DNA of 64,000 bases from Opitutales bacterium (GCA_017440935.1 JAFSAO010000018.1:1-64000), one strand, 5' to 3'. Positions 1 to 8,220 are shown, numbered from the stretch's first letter. Numbers and translations are program-made. Notes: generated from the letters alone by a model not told the origin.

Positions 1-1
1 A

Positions 2-598
2 TGGTCGTCGGAGTTTTACGACTCCGAACTCGACCTCGTTTACTACAACTTCCGCCACTACTCACCCGCACTCGGCCGCTTCCTCTCCCGCGACCCCATC
101 GCCGAACAAGGCGGCAGAAACCTCTACGCATTCGTCCAAAATACTCCTACAACCCACACAGATTCTCTTGGATTAAGATTAAAGACTGTTGTTCTCAAAG
201 GCGGATTAGGAGTTTGGGCAGGAGAGCTTTCATACGAGGAAATGACGGACACCTGTAAACCATCAATTTCGAATTTGACCGTCTTGAAAAGCAACGTTGA
301 TAACCCATTCACCTATGTTTCTTTGCTGGTTATAGACTTGGTAGAAGTAAGTATTGAACAAGTCATAAACAAAGAGCTTCGACCTATCAAGAAAGAGCTT
401 TGTTTTTTGCCTCCATCGTTTGTTTGCAGGGGTTCACGGCAAACAGTTTCTTATGAAGTCGGAATAAAATACAGTATAAGGTGGTTTTCTATTCCGTTAG
501 AAATTCCAATGCTTGATATTTCAATCGGAATCCCGGAAGAAGCAACTTATACCAAAATTATTTCGGTCACGGGGAGGTGTTGTCGTGATTCTATTTAA
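2..598 (+). CDS. Rhs core C-terminal end with variable toxin-like tail (5' partial)
   Basis: The gene is cut by the window edge; the reading frame is open from base 2 for 198 residues. The first 48 residues are the end of an Rhs core: YDSELDLVYYNFRHYSP followed by LGRFLSRDPI and the NLYAFVQN end marker, after which Rhs proteins switch to a variable C-terminal effector. The tail of about 140 residues has no motif I recognise; it is rich in hydrophobic beta-like segments and ends in GRCCRDSI. The next gene starts inside its last codons, the usual toxin-immunity arrangement. It could be the tip of a full-length rhs lying to the left or another displaced tip. The Rhs part is certain; the toxin role is inferred from position. 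Confidence 0.8.
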   Translation, partial: WSSEFYDSELDLVYYNFRHYSPALGRFLSRDPIAEQGGRNLYAFVQNTPTTHTDSLGLRLKTVVLKGGLGVWAGELSYEEMTDTCKPSISNLTVLKSNVDNPFTYVSLLVIDLVEVSIEQVINKELRPIKKELCFLPPSFVCRGSRQTVSYEVGIKYSIRWFSIPLEIPMLDISIGIPEEATYTKIISVTGRCCRDSI

Positions 599-860
599 AT
601 CCTTTGTAATGATGTACTTGTCCGCATGGAAAGAAGTATTTCCTTTTATAATGATTTATTTTTGTGGTCGAATGATTATCCGTTTGTCGGAATTAATAGA
701 ACTTTTCTTTAACAACACTCTTAGCATCGAATCATCTTGGGCGATGGCTATTCTCATCGCTATTGTTTTTCCGATATTAGGAAAAGGGATACAGACACTA
801 AAAAAGAATTATCCGGAAATGATTTCGTTTTTATTAGGGGGCGGTATAAGGAAAAAATGA
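585..860 (+). CDS. Small membrane protein, putative immunity protein for the preceding Rhs tail
   Basis: A 91-residue protein with a proposed GTG start at 585, chosen because GGGGAGG lies 8 bases upstream at 571-577 and because the gene then overlaps the Rhs stop by 14 bases, as expected for translational coupling. It has two hydrophobic stretches (about residues 12-28 and 45-65) separated by a charged loop and a basic tail ending GIRKK. No family is recognised. Its place directly behind an Rhs C-terminus suggests an inner-membrane immunity protein, which would fit a toxin acting at the membrane or in the periplasm. The longer frame beginning at 513 lacks a ribosome site. Confidence 0.55.
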   Translation: MILFKSFVMMYLSAWKEVFPFIMIYFCGRMIIRLSELIELFFNNTLSIESSWAMAILIAIVFPILGKGIQTLKKNYPEMISFLLGGGIRKK

Positions 861-878
861 AAAAACTTTTTAGAAGAA

Positions 879-1284
879 ATGCCGCATAAATTCACGCTAT
901 CATATGAATTTTGCACGAATAATTTGATTCATTTTCGTGTAAAAAGGGGGGGGGGCATGATTCTTACGAAACGACAGTTGTTGTTTCCCATTTTGATATT
1001 GAATCGTTTTTTAAAAAGCTGTGTAACATCAAGGTGTGCAATGAGAACAACGCTCTTAAACAAAAAGATTTCTTTACAAGATTTTTTTTTTACGTCTTAG
1101 GAGGATTATTTTTATTTGTGAAGTTGCAAAATTTACGCATCCCTCTCTTGAAGAATCGCTTACGATTTACCTGGCAAAAGAAAAATCCGGAAAAAATCTT
1201 TTTTACGTCGAAACAAAATGGTTTACCCGTGAAAAAATATTTTTTGTGGATTATTTTTCTACAAAAAAATATTTGAAGATTTAA
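879..1284 (+). pseudogene. Hypothetical gene broken at G10 and T10 homopolymer tracts
   Basis: Three consecutive frames each read like protein but are separated by two homopolymers: ten G at 946-955 and ten T at 1082-1091. The first piece starts at ATG 879. The second reads HDSYETTVVVSHFDIESFF. The third reads IFICEVAKFTHPSLEESL and ends at TAA 1282-1284. By my reading eight G and eleven T would restore one frame of roughly 135 residues. The region may be a decayed immunity gene, a phase-variable gene, or a sequencing error at long runs. No family recognised. No other gene is visible between 861 and 1297. Confidence 0.5.
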
Positions 1285-1297
1285 TGGCTCTAGTAAA

Positions 1298-2434
1298 ATG
1301 AAAACTCAGGGAAATACAGCTGAGAATTTTACTGAAGCGGGAACGCAAACCGTTGTGGAATGTGGCTACGATTCGCAGGGGCGACGGTTTGAGAAGAAAG
1401 TAACGGTCGCGGGAACGACGACCCTGCATCACCGCTACATTTATCGCGGATACCTGCAAATTGCGGCGTTGGATTTAACGCGCGCGGCGCATCCGGCGTT
1501 GTGGCTGGTTACCTGGGATCCGACGCAGCCGACGGCGACGCGTCCGCTCGCGATTCAAAAAGACGGCACGTGGTTCACCTACGGCTACGACATCACGAAA
1601 AACATCTGCGAAGTCTTCGGTCAACACGGCTACATCCGCACGTCTTACAGCTACGCTCCGTTCGGGAACGTATCCGCTTCCGGCGACGTCTCCCAACCCT
1701 TCCAATGGTCCTCGGAGCACTACGACTCCGAACTCGACCTCGTTTACTACAACTACCGCCACTACTCCCCCTCGCTCGGTCGCTTCCTCTCCCGCGACCC
1801 CATCGCCGAACAAGGCGGCAGAAACCTCTACGCCTTCGTCCAAAACAACCCTATTCTTTTAACTGACGAAAAAGGAGAGTCGTGGAGTTCCTTAGCTCCA
1901 CCCGGTTTGTGTGCATATGCGGCAACTAAAATGCCAGATATGACGTTGCCATGTTGCAACGGAGAGGTGTACGACCCGAGTAAGTATTGTTGTCGTACCG
2001 TTAAAGGGAAAGAGATTTTAACACTAAAAAGTGAAAAGAAAACAGAAACTATTCTTTCTTACATTGAGTTGCGAGGGCGAATGGGGATTCCTGGACTACT
2101 TAAGCATGGCTGGATTGAAGGAGATTTCATTCCTGGAGGAACTGCTGGATTTTATCCTCAAAGTGGCTTTATTTCTTTTCCCGGAGTTGTAAAAAGTCCA
2201 GATCCTGCGGCAAAAGATGACTATCCCAACTGGTTGGAACAGCCGTTTTTTCGTAAAATTGTAGTACAACCAATTACGATTACGGGAAGTATATGTGATT
2301 TAGATCGTATTAAATCATGTATCCTTTACGAGATAACCATGGGAAATCGCTTGAATTATATAATCCTCGTTTATCGAGACTGCGAAATATGGGCTACCAA
2401 TGTAATAAAAAAGTGTACGGGGATATCAATTTAG
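1298..2434 (+). CDS. Displaced Rhs core tip with Cys-rich toxin-like C-terminus
   Basis: 378 residues. Residues about 10-190 are an Rhs core almost identical to the copy at 3947: CGYDSQGRRFEKKVTVAGT, LHHRYIYRG, then LGRFLSRDPIAEQGG and NLYAFVQNNP. The tail (about residues 195-378) is different: it opens with paired cysteines (PCCNGEVYDP, SKYCCRT) and continues with LLKHGWIEGD and GGTAGFYPQSG. A Cys/His arrangement of this kind recalls papain-like folds, but I cannot prove the fold. There is no good ribosome site before ATG 1298 and no signal peptide or upstream Rhs repeats, so this is an orphan tip that would need recombination into a full rhs to be delivered. An immunity candidate follows after 4 bases. 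Confidence 0.75.
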   Translation: MKTQGNTAENFTEAGTQTVVECGYDSQGRRFEKKVTVAGTTTLHHRYIYRGYLQIAALDLTRAAHPALWLVTWDPTQPTATRPLAIQKDGTWFTYGYDITKNICEVFGQHGYIRTSYSYAPFGNVSASGDVSQPFQWSSEHYDSELDLVYYNYRHYSPSLGRFLSRDPIAEQGGRNLYAFVQNNPILLTDEKGESWSSLAPPGLCAYAATKMPDMTLPCCNGEVYDPSKYCCRTVKGKEILTLKSEKKTETILSYIELRGRMGIPGLLKHGWIEGDFIPGGTAGFYPQSGFISFPGVVKSPDPAAKDDYPNWLEQPFFRKIVVQPITITGSICDLDRIKSCILYEITMGNRLNYIILVYRDCEIWATNVIKKCTGISI

Positions 2435-2438
2435 TAAA

Positions 2439-2945
2439 ATGCGAGTATTGATTTTTGTGTTGTCAACAGTCGTGGGTGGAATCGTTTTACTCAATTTCTT
2501 ATTCTCCAAAACACTCCCGAAAATCGGTGATTTTCGTTTGGCAACTACAGAGAAACAATTTGTTTACATCAAAGAATATAAAGACTTTGGTGGAGTAATA
2601 CTCGCATATGATCGAAGCGCTTGGAGAATACACCCGTGGCCAGAGAAATTTCACCTAACAATTATTTCTGTAGATGGGCGAACTCTACTTGATGATACGA
2701 TAGATTTATATGCAGATAGAGGAGTACTCGGAAAAAGTGTCCCTGGACATAAAAAGCTGTGTGAAACAAATTGGGTTCGCACACTACATTGCTCGGATAA
2801 TACACATTTGAAAGAAGAACAATCAATAAGATCATTTTACATGCCTACAAAGGATTATGGAGAATGCTTTGTTTCGGTAGAAATACTTACTTCCCATCCG
2901 AAAGTAAAATTATACTGGGCTCCTTATTTTAAGAATTCATGGTAA
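2439..2945 (+). CDS. Membrane-anchored putative immunity protein
   Basis: 168 residues starting 4 bases after the preceding Rhs tip stops, so probably co-translated with it. Residues 1-22 form one hydrophobic segment without a lipobox or clear cleavage site, so I read it as a signal anchor with the rest outside the cytoplasm. The globular part is of mixed composition, with two Cys at about 107 and 117, and no family is recognised. The position behind a Cys-rich Rhs tail makes it the cognate immunity candidate, with action in the periplasm. The DNA is AT-richer than the Rhs core and has no copy of the CGGGAACG motif. Confidence 0.6.
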   Translation: MRVLIFVLSTVVGGIVLLNFLFSKTLPKIGDFRLATTEKQFVYIKEYKDFGGVILAYDRSAWRIHPWPEKFHLTIISVDGRTLLDDTIDLYADRGVLGKSVPGHKKLCETNWVRTLHCSDNTHLKEEQSIRSFYMPTKDYGECFVSVEILTSHPKVKLYWAPYFKNSW

Positions 2946-2962
2946 TAAAGAGGTTGTACTGC

Positions 2963-3229
2963 ATGAATCGCTACTATCGAAACGTTTACGCCTTCGACGG
3001 GAACGCGACGCTGATTCAAACGTCCACGGGAACGTGGTCGATCAGCTACAACGGCGCGAATCGTCCGGTGCGTTTCCGTAATGAAGAAACGGATACAACG
3101 GTTGACTGCGGCTACGACTCGCAAGGTCGTCGCTACTTCAAAAAAGTAACGGTCGCGGGAACGGCAAATACGTTCGGATGTACTATGAGGTTCGCCCGAG
3201 TTGGTAGAGAGGTATTTTCGTCATGTTGA
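2963..3229 (+). pseudogene. Rhs core fragment lacking its toxin
   Basis: About 62 residues are clearly Rhs: VYAFDGNATLIQTSTGTW, then YNGANRPVRF, CGYDSQGRRYFKKVTVAGT. This segment lies just upstream of the part present in the 1298 and 3947 copies. The match stops right after a CGGGAACG motif at 3156-3163; from there the frame runs on into 21 unrelated residues ending VFSSC. The piece is too short to be a toxin carrier and is followed immediately (overlap 7 bases) by a membrane protein gene. I read it as the scar of a lost core-plus-toxin module that left its immunity gene behind. Confidence 0.7.
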
Positions 3230-3939
3230 AAGAGGGGGGGATATTCCTTTTATGGGCGATTGCACTGTTCTTTGGGCTTTGCCTTTTGGGTGGGGCGATT
3301 GAGTCCCCAATCGTTTTCATTTTAGTGTCTGTTTTGTTGCTTGGAATATGGAAGTCCAGATGGCAGGCAACAATTCATAACGAACTCCTTCTTTTATTGG
3401 GAGGAGGGTTTCTTATGTTCGTGTTATCCAATGATTGCTTGTGGATTTTAGGAGGAGCGAATGTGTGGTGTGCAGGGATTTCTCTGATTCTTATCTTTTA
3501 TAATGGTGTATTTTTATTAGACAGGAAAATTGTAATTCCTAAAAACTTTGCTTATTGGCTGATGTGGGGTGTGTCGTTGGCGTTTTTCGGATATTCGTAT
3601 TTTGTTGCGGACGCTTCTTTTGCAACGTTTTTCCTTTATGCGCTTCCGTGTGCATTGGTTGAGCGTCGTCGTTCTATAATTTATTTTTCGAATATCTGGA
3701 CTCTCGTAATTTTGGTTGTTGCTCCGATTATCCTTTGGAAAACGAGCGGGCTGATCCACGATTCGTTTTATTTTGACAGACACAACGAAATATTTTTCGG
3801 AGCCCTTGGAGATGTGTTAAATAGGAATCTTTGGCTTCGTTCTCTGTTTTTGCTTCCATGGCTTCTGATGATTTGGGTTCATACGAAAAACACGATTTTA
3901 AACAAAAATATTCTCCATGGTAGGAAGTTGCAGAAGTAA
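3223..3939 (+). CDS. Polytopic membrane protein, possible orphan immunity protein
   Basis: 238 residues with about six hydrophobic segments (roughly 5-25, 29-45, 54-72, 80-97, 110-150, 160-180 and near 215), short charged loops and a basic C-terminus ending RKLQK. No family recognised. It begins inside the end of an Rhs fragment and its last codons overlap the frame that opens the next Rhs tip, so it sits where immunity genes sit in this array although no intact toxin precedes it. Its DNA lacks the CGGGAACG motif, as do the other cargo genes. Function is not shown by the sequence. Confidence 0.55.
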   Translation: MLKEGGIFLLWAIALFFGLCLLGGAIESPIVFILVSVLLLGIWKSRWQATIHNELLLLLGGGFLMFVLSNDCLWILGGANVWCAGISLILIFYNGVFLLDRKIVIPKNFAYWLMWGVSLAFFGYSYFVADASFATFFLYALPCALVERRRSIIYFSNIWTLVILVVAPIILWKTSGLIHDSFYFDRHNEIFFGALGDVLNRNLWLRSLFLLPWLLMIWVHTKNTILNKNILHGRKLQK

Positions 3940-3946
3940 AAGATTT

Positions 3947-5026
3947 ATGAGGCGTTGCGCGAATCGCCCGGTGCGTTTTGAAAACGCGGCTACGCAAACC
4001 GTCATCGACTGCGGCTACGACTCGCAGGGTCGCCGTTACTTCAAAAAAGTAACGGTCGCGGGAACGGTAACACTTCATCATCGCTACATCTATCGGGGAT
4101 ATTTGCAAATTGCCTGCGTGGATTGCACGCGTTCCGGGCATCCGGCGTTGTGGTTCGTCACCTGGGATCCGTCGCAAGCGACGGCGACGCGTCCGCTCGC
4201 GATCCAAAAAGACGGCACGTGGTTCACCTACGGCTACGACATCACCAAAAATGTCTGCGAAGTCTTCGGTCCCGCCGGCTACATCCGCACGGCGTATTCC
4301 TACGCGCCCTTCGGGAACGTAACCGCTTCCGGCGACGTTACGCAACCCTTCCAATGGTCTTCGGAACACTACGACTCCGAACTCGACCTCGTCTACTACA
4401 ACTTCCGCCACTACTCCCCCTCGCTCGGTCGCTTCCTCTCCCGCGACCCCATCGCCGAACAAGGCGGCCTCAACCTCTACGCATTCGTGAAAAACGCTCC
4501 GGCTTTACGAGTGGATTATAATGGCTTATTCGCTTGGTCGTGGGAAGATGTTGAGGACCGGGTTGCCACGACATTTGTTCTCGATGGTTCGCTCGGGATT
4601 GGTATTCTTGGGAAAACGGTTGTTAGTGTCTCTGTTGAAGGTGTTAAGTGTACGTGTTCATGCTCCTCTGTTTCTTGTGAGCAAGAGTGGAGATATGATT
4701 CAGCAAAAGTTGTGCTGAATATAAATGTGCTTTTGTATAAAGATTCTTTCTATTTGCGTAATGAAATTGAACTGGGATGGGCTGCAAGAGCGGAACAAGA
4801 CCATGTGAACGATTTTCAACGGTGGTCGGAGACGGTAGGCGATGATATCGTCGAAGATTTTAAGAATAATTTTGTTTATAATTCTGAGAACGAGTGTGTT
4901 TCTGATAGCGCTGACTTGCTTTGGACGGCGCTTGATGTATCTCTTGGAAAAGCGAATGATGAAAGTAGGAAAAAATGGGATTCATCAGGCAAACATACTT
5001 ACGGACATTGGAATCAACGGCCCTAA
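3947..5026 (+). CDS. Displaced Rhs core tip with toxin-like C-terminus
   Basis: 359 residues from ATG 3947; an alternative ATG at 3917 lies inside the previous gene. Residues 1-195 are Rhs core (RPVRFENAATQTV, CGYDSQGRRYFKKVTVAGT, LGRFLSRDPIAEQGG, NLYAFVKN). The tail of about 160 residues has a CTCSCSSVSC cysteine cluster, AEQDHVNDF, ENECVSDSAD and a C-terminal KWDSSGKHTYGH. The HxxxF and HTYGH patches could be catalytic or metal-binding, but no family is recognised. There is no signal sequence and few Rhs repeats, so it is another orphan tip. A lipoprotein gene follows after 2 bases. Confidence 0.75.
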   Translation: MRRCANRPVRFENAATQTVIDCGYDSQGRRYFKKVTVAGTVTLHHRYIYRGYLQIACVDCTRSGHPALWFVTWDPSQATATRPLAIQKDGTWFTYGYDITKNVCEVFGPAGYIRTAYSYAPFGNVTASGDVTQPFQWSSEHYDSELDLVYYNFRHYSPSLGRFLSRDPIAEQGGLNLYAFVKNAPALRVDYNGLFAWSWEDVEDRVATTFVLDGSLGIGILGKTVVSVSVEGVKCTCSCSSVSCEQEWRYDSAKVVLNINVLLYKDSFYLRNEIELGWAARAEQDHVNDFQRWSETVGDDIVEDFKNNFVYNSENECVSDSADLLWTALDVSLGKANDESRKKWDSSGKHTYGHWNQRP

Positions 5027-5028
5027 TC

Positions 5029-5646
5029 ATGAAAATGAAATTTATCATCGCGTTCGGATGTTTTTGGGTGACGTTGTGTCTATCCTCATGCGTGGCGTTC
5101 ACACCCCGTCATACAGATACATTGCCTCCGGAAATTGTCATCACGCCTCCCTTGGCGGAAACGTTTAGTAATATCGGTAATCTTCGGGTTCATATTTCGA
5201 GGCTTGATTCGTCTATTAGCGCGAGTGGCTTATTAGAATTGAAAGGGATTCTTATAAATAACGGCGCTTCGGATATCGTCCTTCCGGAAGCATCTGCCGC
5301 CCGGAACGGTTTGTCGCTAACCTTGAATGGCTGTATTTATTCACCGGAGACAGAAGAGGTAAAGTTGAACTCTTTGTGGGCATCGCTAGTGTTTTTTCAA
5401 ACTCCGTCCGATCAAGGAAAGGTCTGGTGTAGAAAAAAGTATTTTCTTCAACCTGCCATTGATTTCGGATATTCGGTGATTCTTCCCCCGGAAGAGCCAA
5501 GACCGTTCCGGCTTTATGTTAAATTATTTGATAAATGCACTTCGCCACGTTGTGGACGTGTGAAAATTCGGTTAGGTGATGGTAAGATTCTTCCTTATTC
5601 CAATGAGGTAGAGTTGTTTTTTCATGGTGTTCTTCAAGAACGATAG
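5029..5646 (+). CDS. Lipoprotein, putative immunity protein
   Basis: 205 residues starting at ATG 5029, two bases after the stop of the preceding Rhs tip. The N-terminus is a lipoprotein signal: MKMKF, a hydrophobic run, then the lipobox LSSC with Cys at about residue 20. The mature part is predicted to be beta-rich (for example LLELKGILINNGASDIVLP and SLTLNGCIYSP). Close spacing to the toxin tail suggests the cognate immunity protein, held on the periplasmic side of a membrane, which would fit a toxin entering the periplasm. No named family recognised. Low GC and no CGGGAACG copy mark it as cargo. Confidence 0.6.
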   Translation: MKMKFIIAFGCFWVTLCLSSCVAFTPRHTDTLPPEIVITPPLAETFSNIGNLRVHISRLDSSISASGLLELKGILINNGASDIVLPEASAARNGLSLTLNGCIYSPETEEVKLNSLWASLVFFQTPSDQGKVWCRKKYFLQPAIDFGYSVILPPEEPRPFRLYVKLFDKCTSPRCGRVKIRLGDGKILPYSNEVELFFHGVLQER

Positions 5647-5659
5647 GCAAATGTAGCAA

Positions 5660-6202
5660 ATGTCAGTGGAAGCAATTCGAATTCTCGGGTCCAAGCAGTC
5701 GTTTGAGTCTACTTGGATAACCATTCGTTGGTCGCGGATAAAATATACTTACTTTTTCTACTGTGTTATAAGTGCGGTTGTTTTGTCTAGTGTAATTTTT
5801 TTTTGTGTGGAAGACGCTGAATTGTATTCTGGATTCGTTGTATTTTTCATAATACTTTTCGTGTTATGGAAAAGAATGCCGATTGTATCGAGGCGATGTG
5901 CTAGAATCGAAGTGCGAAGAGCTTGGGAAAAGTTTCCAAATGAAAAAATGTATGTAGAGCTTGACGAGCGAGTCGGATTAAAAAAAGGTTTTTTAAATTC
6001 GATGTCTTCTGATGAATCGAATGGACAAGCAATATTGACAAAAGTCGAAACTATTAACGGTCATACCGTGATATTCTGCAATGTAGGGAAACAAAAAAAT
6101 CAGGTTTGGTTTGTTGCAGACCACGATTTCACCGAATTTCTGAATTTGTGGCTGTCTGTTCGAGGATTTCTAAACCATGAACGTAAAAAAAGAAGAATCT
6201 AG
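5660..6202 (+). CDS. YcxB-like two-pass membrane protein, possible immunity protein
   Basis: 180 residues, 13 bases downstream of the lipoprotein gene. The order is a short cytoplasmic N-terminus with WITIRWSRIKY, two transmembrane helices (about 28-48 and 54-70), then a small beta domain with MYVELDERVGLKKG and VETINGHTVIFCNVGK. This two-helix-plus-beta layout is like YcxB/DUF-type membrane proteins that often follow polymorphic toxins, but the match is by architecture only. The end of the gene overlaps the start of the next Rhs fragment by 26 bases, which shows that the fragment was inserted or left at this point. Confidence 0.5.
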   Translation: MSVEAIRILGSKQSFESTWITIRWSRIKYTYFFYCVISAVVLSSVIFFCVEDAELYSGFVVFFIILFVLWKRMPIVSRRCARIEVRRAWEKFPNEKMYVELDERVGLKKGFLNSMSSDESNGQAILTKVETINGHTVIFCNVGKQKNQVWFVADHDFTEFLNLWLSVRGFLNHERKKRRI

Positions 6203-6578
6203 CGGTGTTCTCAGCAAGATTTATCCGGACGAAGGGCAGCTTGATTACGCCTACGACGCGCTCAACCGCTTGGCTTCGACGACTTGGACGCGGGAAGTCT
6301 CGGCGGGAACGCGTCTGAAAGCGACGCGCGCCTACGCCGAAAAAACGGGCGAACTCGTTTCCGTTTCCTACAACGACGGCACGCCCGGCGAAACGCATGT
6401 TTACAACCACCTCGGGCAACTCACGCAAAGCGTCGACGCCTCGGGAACGCGTGTGTATGTTTATAATAACATCCGAACCTCCACGGGAACGCGTCAATCA
6501 CCTGCAATGAATGGAGAGAATGCTTCTTCCTTTTGTCCGAAGGCACGGGAACATTCTTTTGCTTACTTTAATTTTTAA
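6177..6578 (+). pseudogene. Rhs YD-repeat fragment
   Basis: The first 95 residues carry YD repeats: QLDYAYDALNRLASTTWT, YNDGTPGETHVYNHLG, QLTQSVDASGTRVYVY. This comes from a more N-terminal part of an Rhs protein than the other pieces in the window. The homology ends at or just before a CGGGAACG copy at 6484-6491; after it come 29 residues of unrelated sequence ending AYFNF. It begins inside the previous gene and the following ankyrin gene begins at its stop. It is best read as debris of an rhs gene. Confidence 0.7.
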
Positions 6579-6589
6579 TGTGTTTATTT

Positions 6590-7810
6590 ATGAAAAAACA
6601 AAAACTTCTCATTGTTCTTAAAAAATTGTTACGAAATGCGATGAATATCGTTGTCTTCGTTTGCGCCGGAGCGGCGTGTCTTTCCGGAAATACGGAGGAT
6701 GTGCAGGAATTCGACGCGCTACAGAAACGGGTGCTTCGCAAAGGTGCATCTGCGGAGGAGATGCGCCGAATTGCGGAGTGTTTTGCCGACGGGCTCGGGA
6801 CGAAGAGGGATATTTATAGGGCTGCCGCATGGTATGCCAATGCTGCGGACGGAGGTGATCGACAGGCTCTTGAAAAACTCCGCCAATGGTCGCGTTCCCG
6901 AATGAAGCAAAAGCTCCCGAAACCGCTTTCCCGAAAGACCGGAATATCGGAAGAACGGGAACTGGAAGAGACGAAAAAACTGGTGGAATATTTGCTGTCT
7001 GCCAGAGAAAAAGGTTTGGGACGACCGTATAATCGTGCCAAAAAGAAAAAGCGATCCGCGTTACCGATAGTTTCCGATTTCTTGAAAAACGGAGCTAATC
7101 CGTTGCTGGTTGTTGATGCGGTAGAGGGTATAAATAATGAGGTGCGCAGGTCTCCGATGTTGGTGGCATTGGAAAATGCCGATTTCCCGACGTTACGGTT
7201 GTTGCTGGCGAACGGAGGAGATTTGAATTTGCCTTATCGACAACCGCTGAAACGTGCGATCGACAAGGCGAACTTTCGGTATGAGGCGCTTAAGAAAGCG
7301 GAGTCCGGAAAGGTATCCGGGAAGAAAGGAAAGATTAGTCCCGCGTTGGTTCTTAAACGATCGCAGGAGGATTTTGATGAGGCGATTGCCGTTCTGGAAT
7401 TTTTATTGCAACACGGATGTGATCCCCGAGTACGGGATAGTGTGGGAATGACGATGCTGTCTTACGCGCGGTGTTCTCTGGTCGTCTCTCTCTTGATAAA
7501 ATACGGGGCAGAGATTGATGCCCGCAATGAGCCGGACGATAACTGCTCCGGAGATTCCGGATGGGGGGACAAGCATCGCGGGACGGCACTTTTTCGGGTG
7601 GTGCTTCAGAACAGCCCGGATGGTGTCGCAGCGTTAATTGATGCGGGAGCAGATGTTAATTTTCGAGATGAATCCGGGGCGACTCCTCTTGATGTGGCGG
7701 AGAGGTATACTAAAGAACTGTCGTCCTCGTCGGGTAAACAATTTGAGGATGCGACCAAAATTGAGGCGATTTTAAAAAAATCCGGAGCGAAGCGCGGGCG
7801 TACACGCTGA
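6590..7810 (+). CDS. Sel1/ankyrin-repeat protein with signal sequence, possible orphan immunity protein
   Basis: 406 residues from ATG 6590; an in-frame ATG at 6578 is the alternative. After a basic N-terminus and a hydrophobic stretch (NIVVFVCAGAACLSG, near residues 20-35) comes one Sel1-type repeat with the signature GTKRDIYRAAAWYANAA. Ankyrin repeats follow: NADFPTLRLLLANGGDLN, FLLQHGCDPRVRDSVG, ALIDAGADVNFRDESGATP. Ankyrin and Sel1 proteins are known immunity proteins in polymorphic toxin loci, and this one follows an Rhs fragment with no toxin. It may be exported or anchored by the N-terminal segment. It contains a single CGTTCCCG copy. Confidence 0.65.
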   Translation: MKKQKLLIVLKKLLRNAMNIVVFVCAGAACLSGNTEDVQEFDALQKRVLRKGASAEEMRRIAECFADGLGTKRDIYRAAAWYANAADGGDRQALEKLRQWSRSRMKQKLPKPLSRKTGISEERELEETKKLVEYLLSAREKGLGRPYNRAKKKKRSALPIVSDFLKNGANPLLVVDAVEGINNEVRRSPMLVALENADFPTLRLLLANGGDLNLPYRQPLKRAIDKANFRYEALKKAESGKVSGKKGKISPALVLKRSQEDFDEAIAVLEFLLQHGCDPRVRDSVGMTMLSYARCSLVVSLLIKYGAEIDARNEPDDNCSGDSGWGDKHRGTALFRVVLQNSPDGVAALIDAGADVNFRDESGATPLDVAERYTKELSSSSGKQFEDATKIEAILKKSGAKRGRTR

Positions 7811-7836
7811 CGGGCTTTGTTTCTCTGAATTGATAG

Positions 7837-8202
7837 GAGTCTGTCGTCGATGAGGCGGATCAGTTGTCTTCGTCTTCGCGCAACGGCACGACGCAGAACG
7901 ACACGTTCGGCTACAATCCGCGTTCGGAGCTTGTTTCCGCGACTCTCGGGAACGCGAACTACGCCTACGCGTTTGACAACATCGGCAATCGGGCGACGGA
8001 AACCGTCGCGGGAACACAAAGCTCGTATTCCACGAATAATCTGAACCAATATACGGGTATTTCCTTGAGAGAAGCGGCTTGGCTCCACTCCGATGCCTTC
8101 CGGTTGCTTCGCGAAAACCCTGAGGAAAGTTACTTTGAAGAAGGTTGTTTCTTTCAGAAGTATATTTATTTCCGCTTGGGAATACTATTTCTGATTTATT
8201 GA
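7837..8202 (+). pseudogene. Rhs YD-repeat fragment with foreign tail
   Basis: Open from 7837 after an in-frame stop. The Rhs part reads DEADQLSSSSRNGTTQND, FGYNPRSELVSATLG, AYAFDNIGNRATETVAGT and ends at STNNLNQYT near 8056. The following 48 residues are unrelated and finish in FLIY. In an intact Rhs protein this stretch would directly precede the piece at 2963. It has no start codon with a ribosome site and marks the right end of the Rhs locus; the next gene is on the other strand. Confidence 0.65.
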
Positions 8203-8220
8203 AAACCCGTAATTCGGTTT

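Noticed and set aside
1-8202. Insertion sequence as cause of the Rhs rearrangements
   Set aside because: No transposase or terminal inverted repeats were found in the region.
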